A stretch of DNA of 23,124 bases from Armadillidium nasatum. Lineage: Eukaryota > Arthropoda > Malacostraca > Isopoda > Armadillidiidae. The notes beneath the pieces were generated by a model. That model did no database searches, was not told where the DNA came from, and saw nothing but the letters and a program-made list of their open reading frames with translations. A program made the position numbers and the translations under genes. Positions 1 through 13,197 of the stretch are shown here, in pieces. The stretch is taken from NCBI GenBank assembly GCA_009176605.1, contig SEYY01012024.1:25001-48124 (forward strand). The letters are read 5' to 3'. How positions within the stretch are numbered: position 1 is the first letter of the stretch; each line of letters starts with the position of its first letter.

Positions 1-580
1 TTACTTCTCTTTCTAAACGTGCTTCTAAGAGGTTAGGTGTTCTGAGAAGCCTCCAGAATTATTTCAAGCCTCCCCAGCTCCTTGCTATGTATAGGGGTGT
101 TGTTCGACCCTTAATGGAGTATGTTTCGCTCATCTGGGATGGTTCCACTCACACTGCTCTCCATAGAAGGTGGAATCTAGGGTTTTTCTTCTCATCAACT
201 CTCCTGCTCCTTCTAACTCTCTTCAATCTCTTTCTGCCAGTCGAATTGTTGCTTCACTCTCTCTTTATTATCGCTATTACAACGGACACAGTTCTTCTAA
301 ACTCTCTCGTCACACACCTCCTCCATTGAGAAGAGCTTGTGCGACAAGCCTTTCTACACAGTCTCATCCTTTCTATGTCCAACTCTCTGATCCCTGACTT
401 AACCGCTATGCTCAGTCTTACATATACTCTACTGGTAAAGTCTGGAACACACTCCCTTTGTCTGTTTTCCCAACTTCACTTGACTTGCATCTGGCCATGT
501 CGGTCGCCATCGACAAGGATAGATTTTTTCCAATTCTAGTTTAATTTGGTAGGTCTCCGGCCTTTGCTCACCAGACAAGA
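1..580 (+). mobile_element. LINE family A, 3' fragment (copy A1)
   Basis: This is the 3' part of a non-LTR retrotransposon ORF2, cut by the window edge. It aligns by eye with the C-terminal reverse transcriptase region of the copy at 18568-21925: around 85-170 it encodes YRGVVRPLMEYVSLIWDGS followed by HTALH, the same segment as YRGVVRTCMEYASNIWGDS at about 21385. The rest is spread over several frames with stops, so it is dead. The 3' end (about 545-580, GGTCTCCGGCCTTTGCTCACC) matches the end of the other A copies and runs straight into (AT)n. The family looks like a Jockey/CR1-type LINE; the exact clade cannot be fixed without a phylogeny. Confidence 0.8.
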
Positions 581-590
581 TATAATATAT

Positions 591-664
<74 letters not shown>
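581..664. repeat. (AT)n microsatellite
   Basis: About 84 bp of alternating AT with two AA phase slips near its left end. It lies directly between the 3' end of LINE copy A1 and the truncated 5' end of copy A2, so it is either an expanded A1 tail or a preferred insertion site. Confidence 0.97.
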
Positions 665-665
<1 letters not shown>

Positions 666-2775
666 TACAGCCTTCAAATATTCAATCAAGAACAACTTTG
701 AGCAGATGGTGAATATTCCTGACCGCCTTAGTTATGAACGCAACATACTTGATCTTTTCCTAATTTCTTATCCTTCTCCTCACACTGCTAAACTCTTTCC
801 TCATCTGTGTTTATTTGATCACCTTTTTATCTCTGTATCTTTTCCTGTCTCTTCAAGTCTTCTGAAAGAACAATACCTGCCTTCGTCAAGGTTACTTATC
901 TGGCATATCGGTCCAACTAACTGGTTTAACTTGCGGTTGTACTTTTCTGATTTTCCATTGAAGGATTACTGGTTCCATGGGAAGTGTCTCTCGGACGGTG
1001 CAGAGCGCAAAACCGTGGTGATTTTTTCTGGCTTGGAAATGTACGTTCCATATTCTTTCCCTTCTACTAAACCTAAAAAACCTTTGTTTAACTCTGCTTG
1101 TTCTCACTCTATTCCTAGCAGGGATGCTGCCTTCAGGGATTAATGTCATCTTCAAACTTTAGAAACTCACGCAACCTATTTTTCATCTTGGAATCGTGCA
1201 AAATTTATCCTTCCTAACATTACAAACTCTTTTCTTTATAAAAAATGAAACAATCTTTCGTTCCTCTTCCACAAATTCTTTCTGGCATTTTGCAAAAAAT
1301 GTCAACTATAAATTTACTTCTTCCTCTTTATCTCTTCTGACATTTCAACTGCCGTTTTGTTATCCTTTAAAGCTGAACTCTTCGCTCAAACTTTTTACTC
1401 TAATTCAACCTTAGATGATTCTTTGAGCTGTTCCTATTCTTTCAACCCCCTCCAACTCATTTATGTCAAAAATTTTAATTTTTCTGCTCTCTCTAAGCCT
1501 AACACTAAGAAGGAGTTCGGTTCTGACGGTATGTCTCCTGTGGTTCTAAAAACTTGTGCTTCCGAGCTGCACCCTGCCTTGGTAAACTATATCGACTATG
1601 TCTTTCCACTTTCAACTTTTCCATTTTGCTGTAAACGTGCACTCATTCAACCTGTGCCGAAAAAAGGGAACCCATCTCAACCCTTTAACTACTGTCAAAT
1701 TTCTTTAACCTCCGTACTTTCTAAACATTTCGAATCTATTCTTAGCAGGAAAATTTGGGAACATCTCATTTCTTCTAAGCTAATCTCTGATCGTCCGTAT
1801 GGCTTTCGTAAGAAACGCTCTAATTGTGATATTTCCTTTCTCTCTGACTCTTGATCCTCTTTTCTTCGACATCACTGTGAACTTTTGTTGTAGCGCTAGA
1901 CATATCGTATGCTTTTGTTAGAGTCTGGAGCAAAGCTTCCCTCTTTTGGTATCTATCCCACTCTTTGTGGTCTTCTCTCTGATTTCTTTTCTGGTCTTTC
2001 TATAGCATAACAATTAAAAAACGCAAGAAGGGTGACCCTGGAGGAACTAACCTCTGATCTATCTCGCACTCAAATTATGAAAGAGAAAACATGGTCGTTT
2101 TCAATGACTCAAAAACTCAGTTCCTACATCACTCCACTCAAAATATTCTTCCACACAATTATGATATCTTCTTCTTCGAAAACCCACAACACAAACCATC
2201 ATTTCTCCCTAGTATTCTTGGTGTTTCTTTTTCTCGTGGTCTTTCTTTGAAAGATTAAATTAATTCTCATTCTAAACAAGCTTGTAAGAGGTTGATTGTT
2301 CTTAAGTGCCTTCAGAACTTCTTTACACCACCCCAGTTACTTACTCTTTATAAGTGTGTTGTTCTTCCCTGTATGAGTACGCCTCACACATCTAGAGTGG
2401 TTCCACTTGTACAGCTCTTCTTGAAAAAGAGAAGTCTAATGCTTTCGTCTTATCAACTCTTACTAATTCTCTCCAATCTCTTTCTGCCCTTCGAATTTTT
2501 GCGTCACTTTCTCTATTCTATCGCTATTATAACGAACACTGCTCTTCAGAACTCTCTCTTTGCATACTTCCTCCTTTGAGAAGAACTTGTGCAACACCTC
2601 TTTCTACATAGTCTCATCCTTTCTCTGTCCAACTCTCTGACCCCAGATTTAATCGCTATGCTCAATCTTACATGTACTCTACTGGTAAAGTCTGGAACAC
2701 ATTCCCATCATTTACTTTCTCAATTTCCTATGATTTACACACCTTCAAATGCTGTGTATCGGGACATGTAGGCTT
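665..2775 (+). mobile_element. LINE family A, 5'-truncated copy with RT catalytic deletion (copy A2)
   Basis: The copy begins inside the endonuclease domain, at the point equivalent to about 19467 in copy A7, and runs to the C terminus near 2760. Recognisable blocks are the post-endonuclease segment at 706-1143, the reverse transcriptase N-terminal block at 1357-1854 (ALIQPVPKKGNPSQPFNY, then ISLTSVLSK and YGFRKKRS), and the C-terminal block at 2292-2579. Frames change repeatedly. Between TATAGCA (2001-2007) and CAAGAAGG (2024-2031) about 190 bp present in copy A7 (about 20857-21065) are missing, which removes the GVPQGSVLS and YADD catalytic motifs. The copy therefore cannot encode an active polymerase. 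Confidence 0.85.
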
Positions 2776-3030
2776 TTAATATTATCATCAACATGAAAAG
2801 GGGCGACCAGGTTTGATGGCCGTCGTTGAAAGAAAACTATATGGTATTGAAAGAAGAAGGTTGCATTGATAAGAAACGGAAAGAGTTTGGAAAAGAAAAA
2901 GTTTAGATGATCCATCAGCTGCAGCAGTTTGCTCTGCATTTAAGTATAATTAATATTTATTTTGTTATTTCCTGGTAATACGTCTCCAACATGTTATTAA
3001 ACAAAATTTTTATTTTAGTACAAGATGTGG
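2776..3030. other. Unassigned spacer between LINE A2 and LINE B3
   Basis: About 255 bp with no recognisable coding motif or repeat. A TTTTTATTTTAG acceptor-like string ends at about 3019, but no convincing exon follows it because the next sequence is the truncated start of LINE copy B3. I see nothing else here. Confidence 0.5.
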
Positions 3031-4621
3031 ATGTTGGTTCTGACTCAAACAGCATTTCCCCACCGAGTTCTAAGGGAGTATGCCTCTGAGCTAGCTCCAT
3101 CCATTGTTCAATTTTTCTCTTTATTACTCAATACTAGTACTTTCCCTCAGTGTTGGAAGCACGATTAGTCCAACCTATTCCGAAGAAAGGTATCCTCTCA
3201 GATCCTTCTAACTATCGCCCTGTAGCTCCCACTTGTATTCTGTCCGTGATTTTTAAAACCCTTTTTAACTGTCATTTCTTAGATCATTTGGAATCTTATT
3301 CCTTTCTTTCTGATCATCATAATGGCTTTCGACGCTCGAGGTTTACTGGACATATACTTTTCTATCTCATAGATTTATGGTCTTTCGCACATAGAAATCA
3401 TGGGGAGACTTCTGTGGTGGCATTTGACATATCTAAGGCTTTTAACAGGGCATGGCATGCGTAAATGCTTTCCAAGCTCCCCTCCTTTGGGTTTCCTCTT
3501 TCTCTTTGGTTATTAATGCATAGCTTTCTTTGTAATTGTTCCTTTCGGTTTTTGTTGATGGAGTGACTTCTTCTTCATTTCCTGTCAATTGTGTTGTTCC
3601 TAAGGGCTCTATCTTGTCTCCTACTCTATTCTTACTTTTCAATAATGGTCTTTTCAGCTATTTATCTTATCCTATCAATTCATATGCCGATGACACAACC
3701 TTCCATTCTTCTACTCATTTCAAATCTGCTCCTTCCTTGCATCTAGAGTTGGCTCTCGTCTTCAACTTTCCGATTCCATTCTTGCAGATCTGGATAGAAT
3801 TTCTCAACCTTTTGAAATTCAACTCTTTAAAAGCTCAAGTTCTTAAAATCTCTCCTAACTTTAATGTTCCTTTCGATGGCTCTCCCATCTATCCTGTTGA
3901 CAAAATGAAAATCCTTGGCCTACACATAAACAAAAAAATGTCTTGGAAACCTCATACCACAATGGTTGCTGGGGTGGCTTTATAGAAGCTGGGGGTTCTG
4001 TTTAGACTGCCAGAATTTTTTCCTTACTCGCAGTACTCCAATTATGCAAGGGTCTCATCCTCCCTGGTATGGAGAACTGCTCTCATATCTGGGATGGATA
4101 AGGTTTCACCCTTCTTTAGGATAGGGTTGAATGAAAGGCTAAAAGATCATAAACTCTTCCACTCTTACAAATTCACTTTACCCTTTATCAATGCAACGTG
4201 ACGTTGGTGCCTTGTCTCTGTTCTATATTAACTACAGCGGCAAATCCTCGAGGGAACTATTCACACGTATACATTCACCTTCATGGCAATCTCGTAGCAA
4301 AAAGAGTACATTGTCTGAGCATCAATTTTGCGTTCAGATAGGAAACTCGGTTCTTGTCCTCTGTGGTTCCTCCTTCTTTCCTGCTACCTCCCTTTTGTGA
4401 AACTCTCTCCCATCTTCTGTGTTTCCTTCCAAATTTAATCTCAATTTCTTTAAAGCCCGCGCCTGTGCTCACCTAAGAAATTTGCGTTATGTGGGACTTG
4501 AATAGTTGTTTTTATTTTTTGTTTCTTTGTATTCTTTTACTTTATTTTTATTCTTCTGAACCCCCTCCTTGAATAGGGCCTTACCCGTGAGTGGTAGTGA
4601 TTTGTAAACGAAAGAAAAAAA
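3031..4621 (+). mobile_element. LINE family B, 5'-truncated copy (copy B3)
   Basis: Reverse transcriptase and C-terminal region of a second LINE family. Motifs in order are QPIPKKGILSDPSNYRPV (about 3168), a degraded GFRRSRFTG (about 3328), VAFDISKAFNRAWHA ending in a stop (3465), CVVPKGSILSPTLFLLF (about 3590) and the catalytic YADD (3683-3694), then WKPHTTMVAG and RDVGALSLFYINYSGKSSRE. Frameshifts and stops separate these blocks, so it is a pseudogene. The conserved family 3' end CCCCCTCCTTGAATAGGGCC is at about 4561, followed by CCCGTGAGTGG and a short A-rich tail, unlike copies B4 and B5, which end in (AT)n. The 5' end is truncated just before the RT domain. Confidence 0.88.
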
Positions 4622-5005
4622 GTTGTCAAAATATGTTATAATAGGCAACAAAAACGCATGAAATAATATTAAATTACAATAAACACTACTGAATTAACCA
4701 TGACAAATAATAAAAATTCAAGGAATCATAACTGATAAAAAATTAGGAAACCAAAATAAATTATTAATTAAATAAACTAGAAGAACATATGCACACCTTT
4801 GTGAAATTAAACAAATCCATTCCATGTTACGTACTACGGAACATCTATTTTGGACACCTTTTGCCCCAACTTTATTTATTGCCTTCCAGTATCTGGAAAA
4901 ACATGCAAAACAAACACCCATAAAATCAATCATTGTAAAATGTTTTATACGTCCACCTACTCATGTCTACTTTGTACCAAAAACTAAACATAGTGCAATT
5001 TGATT
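4622..5005. other. Unassigned AT-rich region
   Basis: No transposon motif is visible. A minus-strand open segment flanked by splice-like dinucleotides lies at 4797-4892 (acceptor TTTTTCCAG, 96 bp open, then donor GTGTGC, phase 2 on both sides). Its translation does not resemble any part of the acyl-CoA synthetase gene found further along, and I do not recognise it. Confidence 0.4.
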
Positions 5006-6099
<1,094 letters not shown>

Positions 6100-8861
6100 A
6101 TTTTTTTTACAGAACGCCACCACTCACGAGCAGAGCCCTTTTCAAGGAGGGGGCACACACACACGCACAAAGCTCATTCAAACACACAAACACACCTAAC
6201 GCACAGCCCTCAGGTGGGCACAGACATAAGCCTTGAAGAGTGAAAGATTAAATACAGGAGGAAAAATAAATGATGGTAGAGAGTTCCACAGAATAGATGT
6301 GGCTGGAAAGAAGGAGTTACTACAACGGGTTAGCCTGGGATTTCCTACGTCCACACAAAATTGTGCGAAAGCAGGGCACCCCTTGTGCAACGAGGACGAC
6401 GCAACGGTGGAGGAATGCGAGAGGCCAATTCCCTCGAGCACCTGCCATTGTAGTACCTGTAGAAAAGAGATAGTGCGCCAACGTCACGTCGCAGAGACAG
6501 AGGGTCAAGTGAGTTTGAAAGTAGGGGACAGTTTATTAATCTCTTAGCTTTTGACTCAACCCTATCCAGAAGAGAGGAGGAGCCGGAGCCCCCCCAAATG
6601 TCAGAACAGTACTCCATACAAGGACGAATAAGACCCTTATATACTTGGAGTAACTGCTCAGAAGAATAAAATTCTCGCAATCTGAACGGGACTCCCAGCT
6701 TCTTAGAGGCCGGTTTAGCAACCATTGTGATATGTGGTTTCCAAGACAGTTTGTTGTTTATGTTTAGACCAAGAATGTTAATGTTATTTACAGGTGAGAC
6801 GGGAGAGCCATCGAAGAGGATAGGAAAGTTAGGAGGGGTTTTTGAGAGGGAGATGTGAAGAAGTTGAGTTTTTAAAGAGTTGAATTTTACCAAGGTTGCT
6901 ATGACCCCACCGGGAAATCCCATCCAGATCGGCAAGAATGGAATCGGAAAGTTGAAGACGAGAAGCAAGTCTAGAGGCAAAAGAGGGAGCAGATTTGAAA
7001 TGAGTAGAAGAATGCAGAGTTGAATCATCAGCATAAGAGTGAACAGAGTTAGAAGTGCAGTGGAGAAGATCGTTAATGAAAAGTAAGAATAAGGTTAGAG
7101 ATAAAACAGAACCCTGAGGAACACCACAGTTCACAGGAAATGAGGAAGAGGTCGGTAAATCTACAACTGCCAAAATGGAACGATCTGATCTGAGAGAAAA
7201 CTAGACAATAGTAAGCAAAGAGAAGGAGGAAACCCAAAGGAGGGGAGCTTGGAGAGCAGTGACGCATGCCACACCCGGTCAAAAGCCTTGGATATGTCAA
7301 GCGCCACCACACAAGACTCCCCAAAGTCCCTAAGGGCAGAAGACCATAGATCAGTAAGATAGGATAGTATGTCACCAGTTGACCTCGATCGTATACTGGT
7401 GATCAGAAAGAAGAGAATGAGACTCCAAATGATCCAGGAAATGAGAGTTGAGAAGAGTTTCAAAAATTTTAGATAGAACACAGGTGAGAGCTATAGGTCG
7501 ATAGTTAGAAGGGTCAGAGCGGCTACCTTTTTTCGGGATCGGTTGAACAAACGCACGCTTCCAGCATTGAGGAAAAGTATTAGTATTAAGGCATAGAGAG
7601 TAGAGCTGAATGAGGACAGGCACTAACTCGGAAGCACACTCCTCAGAACACGAGGGGGAATGCCATCCGGGCCACTGGCCTTCCTGACGTTCATAGATTT
7701 TAGGATCCCATGCACCTGATCATGGGTAATTACAGGCAGAGACATGGGACACCTGAGAGGAGAAGGAGTAGGAGGAGGGATGTCAGAATCGAGCAGGGTG
7801 GAATTAGATGAAAAAAGGAGGCCGAAGAGATTAGCCTTTTCAGAAGGAGTATTAGCAACAGAACCATCAGAGCAAATAAAAGGAGGAAAGGCAGATTTAC
7901 AGAAGTTGTTAGAGATATTTTTGACAAGAGGCCAGAAATTTTTATCAGTAGGAGAGCCAGGAAAGTCAGCGCACTTCCTTTTTATGAAAGTACGCTTAGT
8001 CCGTAGAAGAACATCCCTGCAATGATTCCGAGCTGAATGAAAATTAGCAAGAGTGATAGGAGAAGTAGAGTTTTTCCATTCACGATAAAATTGTCTCTCT
8101 CCCGATATGCAAGAGAACAAGTGCCATCGAACCAAGGATTTTGAGGAGAAAAAGATTTAGTTGAAGATGGAATAAATCTGCTAATCCCGTCAAGGATTAC
8201 GGCCCTAACCTTTTCAGCAGAGACAGAAGCGTCCCCCGAGAGAAAGCAAGATTCACTCCAATGATAGTTAGCAAAGAAGCGGCACATTGCCCCCAATTAG
8301 CCCGATTAAAGTGCCAGAAAGTACGTTTAGGGCATGGTGGAGCTGTAGAAGAGAAAGTATTATAACTAAGAGCTATAAGGTTATGGTCAGAGTTACCAAT
8401 ATGAGGGAAAATGGTGTATTTATGACTAGAAGGAGTAGTGGTGAAGCTTAAATCAAGTGTATTCAAGAATTGGTTAAGACGATCTGGAATGTGTGTGGGT
8501 TCCCTAATCAACTGCTCCAAATCGTTAAGAATGCTGAATGATTTGGCCTCCCTCCCACCTGTATCAGTATGAGAGGAACCCAACCACTCAGTGTGGTGTA
8601 CGTTGACATTCCCTAAATAGAGGACTTCAGTATTTGGATGAGAAGAAGTGACAGTCTCGTGAGTAGTAGTAAGATATTGAAAAAAAATGGAAAATCTGTT
8701 CCATTAGCGGAACAGTAGCAGAAACACAAGATAATTGTAGTAGTAGGAAGACAGATTTTAAGCCATAAAACATCGAATTAAGGAGATTCTAGATTTACGA
8801 GACGTGTCACAGGAGTGTTTATGTTAATAATAGGCACAGAGTCCACCATTTAGACGGAAAT
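6100..8861 (-). mobile_element. LINE family B, longest copy, endonuclease to 3' end (copy B4)
   Basis: Read on the minus strand from 8861. The C-terminal half of an endonuclease/exonuclease/phosphatase domain has LGNVNVHHTEW (about 8617-8585; the family form is GDFN, so the Asp is lost) and NSDHNL (about 8395). It is followed by FWHFNRANW, the linker, RKASGPDGIPPRVL (about 7690) and QPIPKKGSRSDPSNYRPIA (about 7540). Next come ALDISKAFDRVWHASLL (about 7295), CGVPQGSVLSLTLFLLFIND (about 7120), the catalytic YADD (7024-7035), LSWKPHITMVAK and SLRRDVGALSLFYRYYNG, ending in WNSLPSFIFPPVFNL. Frameshifts occur near 8240, 8010 and 7620, and a short deletion near 7385 removes most of the GFRRS motif. 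It is truncated at 8861 and is not functional. The 3' end (about 6105-6155) matches copies B3 and B5. Confidence 0.9.
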
Positions 8862-8878
8862 TATATATATATATATGT

Positions 8879-8940
<62 letters not shown>
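8862..8940. repeat. (AT)n microsatellite between head-to-head LINE copies
   Basis: About 79 bp of AT with a TATGTTATGTATA interruption near 8876-8885. It is the junction between the truncated 5' ends of copies B4 (minus) and B5 (plus). Confidence 0.95.
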
Positions 8941-8943
<3 letters not shown>

Positions 8944-9299
8944 GTTTCCTCCTTCTCTTTGCTTACTTATGTCTAGTTTTCTTTCTAATCGTTCCATTTC
9001 GGCTGTTGTTGATGGAGCGACTTCTTCTTCCTTTCCTGTCAATAGTGGTGTTCCTCAGGGTTCTGTCTTGTCTCCTACTCTATTCTTACTTTTCATTAAT
9101 GATCTTCTCAGCTGTTCATCTAACAATATACATTCATATGCCGATGACTCAACCCTCCATTCTTCTACTCATTTCAAATCTGCTCCTTCCTTTGCATCTA
9201 GAGTTGCTTCTCATCTACATCTTTCCGATTCCATTCTTGCAGATCTGGATAGAATTTCCCAGTGTTGTCGTCTCAACCTTGTGAATTTCAACTCTTTAA

Positions 9300-9637
9300 C
9301 CCTAGAATGGTATCGCCGGGTCAATTTGACCCGGCGTTGGCTTTAACTTAACATCCCAGAAAAGTGTGTTATGATAATTTCATGAGGTCTCGTGTAGCTT
9401 CATCATTTGAAGTAATATAGAAGAGGGTAGCATTATATTTTTCTAACTTGAACCGTTTTTGTTATATTTTGCATTTCGGGTCATTTTGACCCGTCATTAC
9501 CAATAGTGTAGGGTGAAATTTACTCATTTAAAAAAAAAATAAAAATAAAAAAATATTTTATTTTGTATTTATTTGAGACCCCTTAACCTTTATCTTCATC
9601 TGTGCAAAACACCATCTCTGTGAGAACAATAGGTTTA

Positions 9638-9728
<91 letters not shown>

Positions 9729-9911
9729 TTTATGCTTTTTTACATATTTTATTGAATAAAAATAAAAAAGTATAGTGTTTTTTAACATTTATTTTGAATT
9801 TTTTTTTTTTTTAAATTAAAAAACATATTTGTTTTTAATTTTTAAAAACTGGGTCCAATTGACCCGTCGTTACCAATAGTGTATGCAAAAAATAGCGATA
9901 CCATTCTAGGA
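9300..9911. mobile_element. Non-autonomous piggyBac-type element (612 bp MITE) with TTAA duplications
   Basis: Terminal inverted repeats are CCCTAGAATGGTATCGC (9300-9316) and, at the other end, the complement of TCCTAGAATGGTATCGC (9895-9911), 16 of 17 bases matching. TTAA flanks both sides (9296-9299 and 9912-9915), the piggyBac superfamily target duplication. The first eight bases agree with the known CCCTAGAA start of piggyBac ends. Internal repeats are a perfect palindrome CCGGGTCAATTTGACCCGG (9316-9334), CGGGTCATTTTGACCCG (9477-9493) and GGGTCCAATTGACCC (9851-9865). The last two are each followed by C/T then the string ending TTACCAATAGTGTA (to 9510 and 9883). There is no transposase, so it depended on one made elsewhere. 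It sits inside LINE copy B5 and so is younger than that copy. Confidence 0.93.
9640..9723. repeat. Poly-T run of 84 bases
   Basis: An uninterrupted run of T (poly-A on the other strand) inside the piggyBac-type element. It makes up about 14% of the element and is probably length-variable. Confidence 0.97.
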
Positions 9912-10713
9912 TTAAAAACTCAACTTCTAGAAATCTCTCTCTCAAAGACACCTCCTAACTTTTCTATTTCTTTCGATGGTTCTCCCGTCTCTCCTGTTGA
10001 CAATATAAACATCCTTGGCCTTCACATAAAACAAAAAAATGTCTTGGAAACCTCATATCACAATGGTTGCTAGGGCGGCCTCAAAGAAGCTGGGAGTTCT
10101 GTTTAGACTGCGAGAATTTTTTTCTTCCTCGCAGTTACTCCAATTATACAAGGGTCTCATCCGCCCTTGTATGGAGTACTGCTCTCATATCTGGGGTGGC
10201 TCAGGTTTCACCCGTCTTTTGGAAAGGGTTGAGTCAAAGGCTAAAAGACTTATAAACTGTCCCGCTCTTTCTAATTCTCTTGATTCTTTATCTTTGCGAC
10301 GTGATGTTGGTGCCTTGTCACTTTTCTATAGGTGCTACAGTGGCAAATGCTCGAGGGAACTATCCACCAGTGTACCTCCACCTTTACGGCGTCCTCGCAG
10401 CACAAGGGGTGCAATGTCCGCGCATCAATTTTGCGTGGACATAGGCAACTCCAGGCTTGTCCGCTGTGGTGCCTCTTTCTTTCCTGCCACCTCTGTCTTG
10501 TGGAACTCTCTTCCATCTTCTGTATTTCCCTCTGCATTTAATCTCAATTTCTTTAAAGCCCGCGTCTGCGCCCACCTGAGAAATTTGCGTTAGGTGGGTA
10601 CTGTAGGGATGGTTTTTATTTTCTGGATTTTGTACTATCTATTTACTTTCATTTTTATTCTTTTAACACCCCCTCCTTGAATAGGGCTTTGCCCGTGAGT
10701 GGTGGTGATGTGT

Positions 10714-11175
<462 letters not shown>

Positions 11176-11189
11176 CCAGTAACAAAAGA

Positions 11190-11705
11190 GTTCTTAAAGA
11201 ATCTAATTTTATATATGAATAAACTTGCAAAGAAAACAGATAAATTCATTTTATAACAAACGTTTCATTTTTACTACAATACATCTTCAGTGCTGAGAAT
11301 AGAATGAACAAAACTTTTATATTACAAAAATATTGGACAAATTTTTTATTTTTTTATATTTAAGGAAAATATGTGAAGCTTAAAAATTTAAAAAAGTAGT
11401 TTCAAATATAAGAGGAATATTAACAAAAATAGAAAAAAAAGAAAATAATGAAAGACAGATCAACCAATTAGAAGTGAGAGAGAGGAACTCTGAGTATTAA
11501 TTGTGGGGATAATTGTTTTTATATATAAAGATTCCAAAATTTTTAGCTCTTCGTCATTAGAAGCCTTTTGGAGGAAAGAAAAATTCTGTAGAGATATAGG
11601 ATGTTTGGTGAGATTAATGTGATCTCTGATAGCTGAATATTCCTGATGGGAAATAGGAAGATTAGTACGAAATGAGATTGAACCCTCAAACGGGTTAGGA
11701 AAAGA
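11190..11705 (-). mobile_element. Penelope-like element 3' fragment (GIY-YIG endonuclease C-terminal part)
   Basis: On the minus strand an open segment with no start codon runs from about 11705 to 11463. It reads NPFEGSISFRTNLPISHQEY, then SAIRDHINLTKHPISLQNF, SFLQKASNDEELKILESLYI and KTIIPTINTQSSS. The pattern SAIRDH...HPI...NF.....A....ELKILESL.IK...P.IN is what I know from the C-terminal half of the GIY-YIG nuclease of Penelope-like retroelements. After the stop the minus strand continues with CACTGAAGATGTATTG and GAAACGTTTG (about 11293-11255), typical of the terminal region of such elements. The reverse transcriptase and the GIY-YIG N-terminal motifs are absent, and a stop lies just upstream of the open segment. 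It is a truncated, dead copy. Confidence 0.72.
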
Positions 11706-12049
11706 CTAAAGTGAGGTGCCGAGGCTGCGCTATCGACCCCTAAAGGGAGAGGTAATACCTTTAAGGCTGTACTTTCTCCTCAAAAGAACTCAAGAAAGAC
11801 CATGGTCAGGTATGAATCAGTCAGAAAAAGGAGTTAGGAAAGAGTGTGGGAAAAAAAGGGGTGCTGTGACTTAGCCACCAACCCCTCTAAGGGGGGTACT
11901 CGCTTCTTCTACGAGTAGCAAGTCCCTCCTGCCCACGAAGGGTCAGAAAAAAGTATGAACACTCCTAAAAATAACCACGAACAACGTGAGGTCGCTCAGG
12001 TTGCCAGATTTAGCTACTTTTAGTTACAAAACCTGGACCCTGAGAAAAT
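11706..12049. other. Unassigned moderately GC-rich segment with short hairpins
   Basis: About 340 bp, clearly less AT-rich than its surroundings, between the Penelope-like fragment and LINE copy A6. It contains small inverted repeats: CCCCTCTAAGGGG (about 11882-11894) and TACTCG...CGAGTA (about 11898-11918). No coding motif is recognised; it could be part of another repeat. Confidence 0.45.
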
Positions 12050-13169
<1,120 letters not shown>

Positions 13170-13197
13170 ATATTATAGGATCTTTATAGGCGAGTAC

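Noticed and set aside
2745-2939. Minus-strand 64-codon frame between LINE copies
   Set aside because: Low-complexity Phe/Leu-rich translation from AT-rich DNA with no motif; it overlaps the LINE A2 end on the other strand.
4797-4892. Minus-strand 96-bp open segment with splice-like ends and matched phase 2 on both sides
   Set aside because: It does not match the part of an acyl-CoA synthetase that should follow the 13198 exon, no family is recognised, and such short open segments with AG/GT borders arise by chance in AT-rich DNA.
7744-8025. Plus-strand 93-codon frame within LINE B4
   Set aside because: It is antisense to the recognised LINE linker and RT region, so it is a shadow frame.
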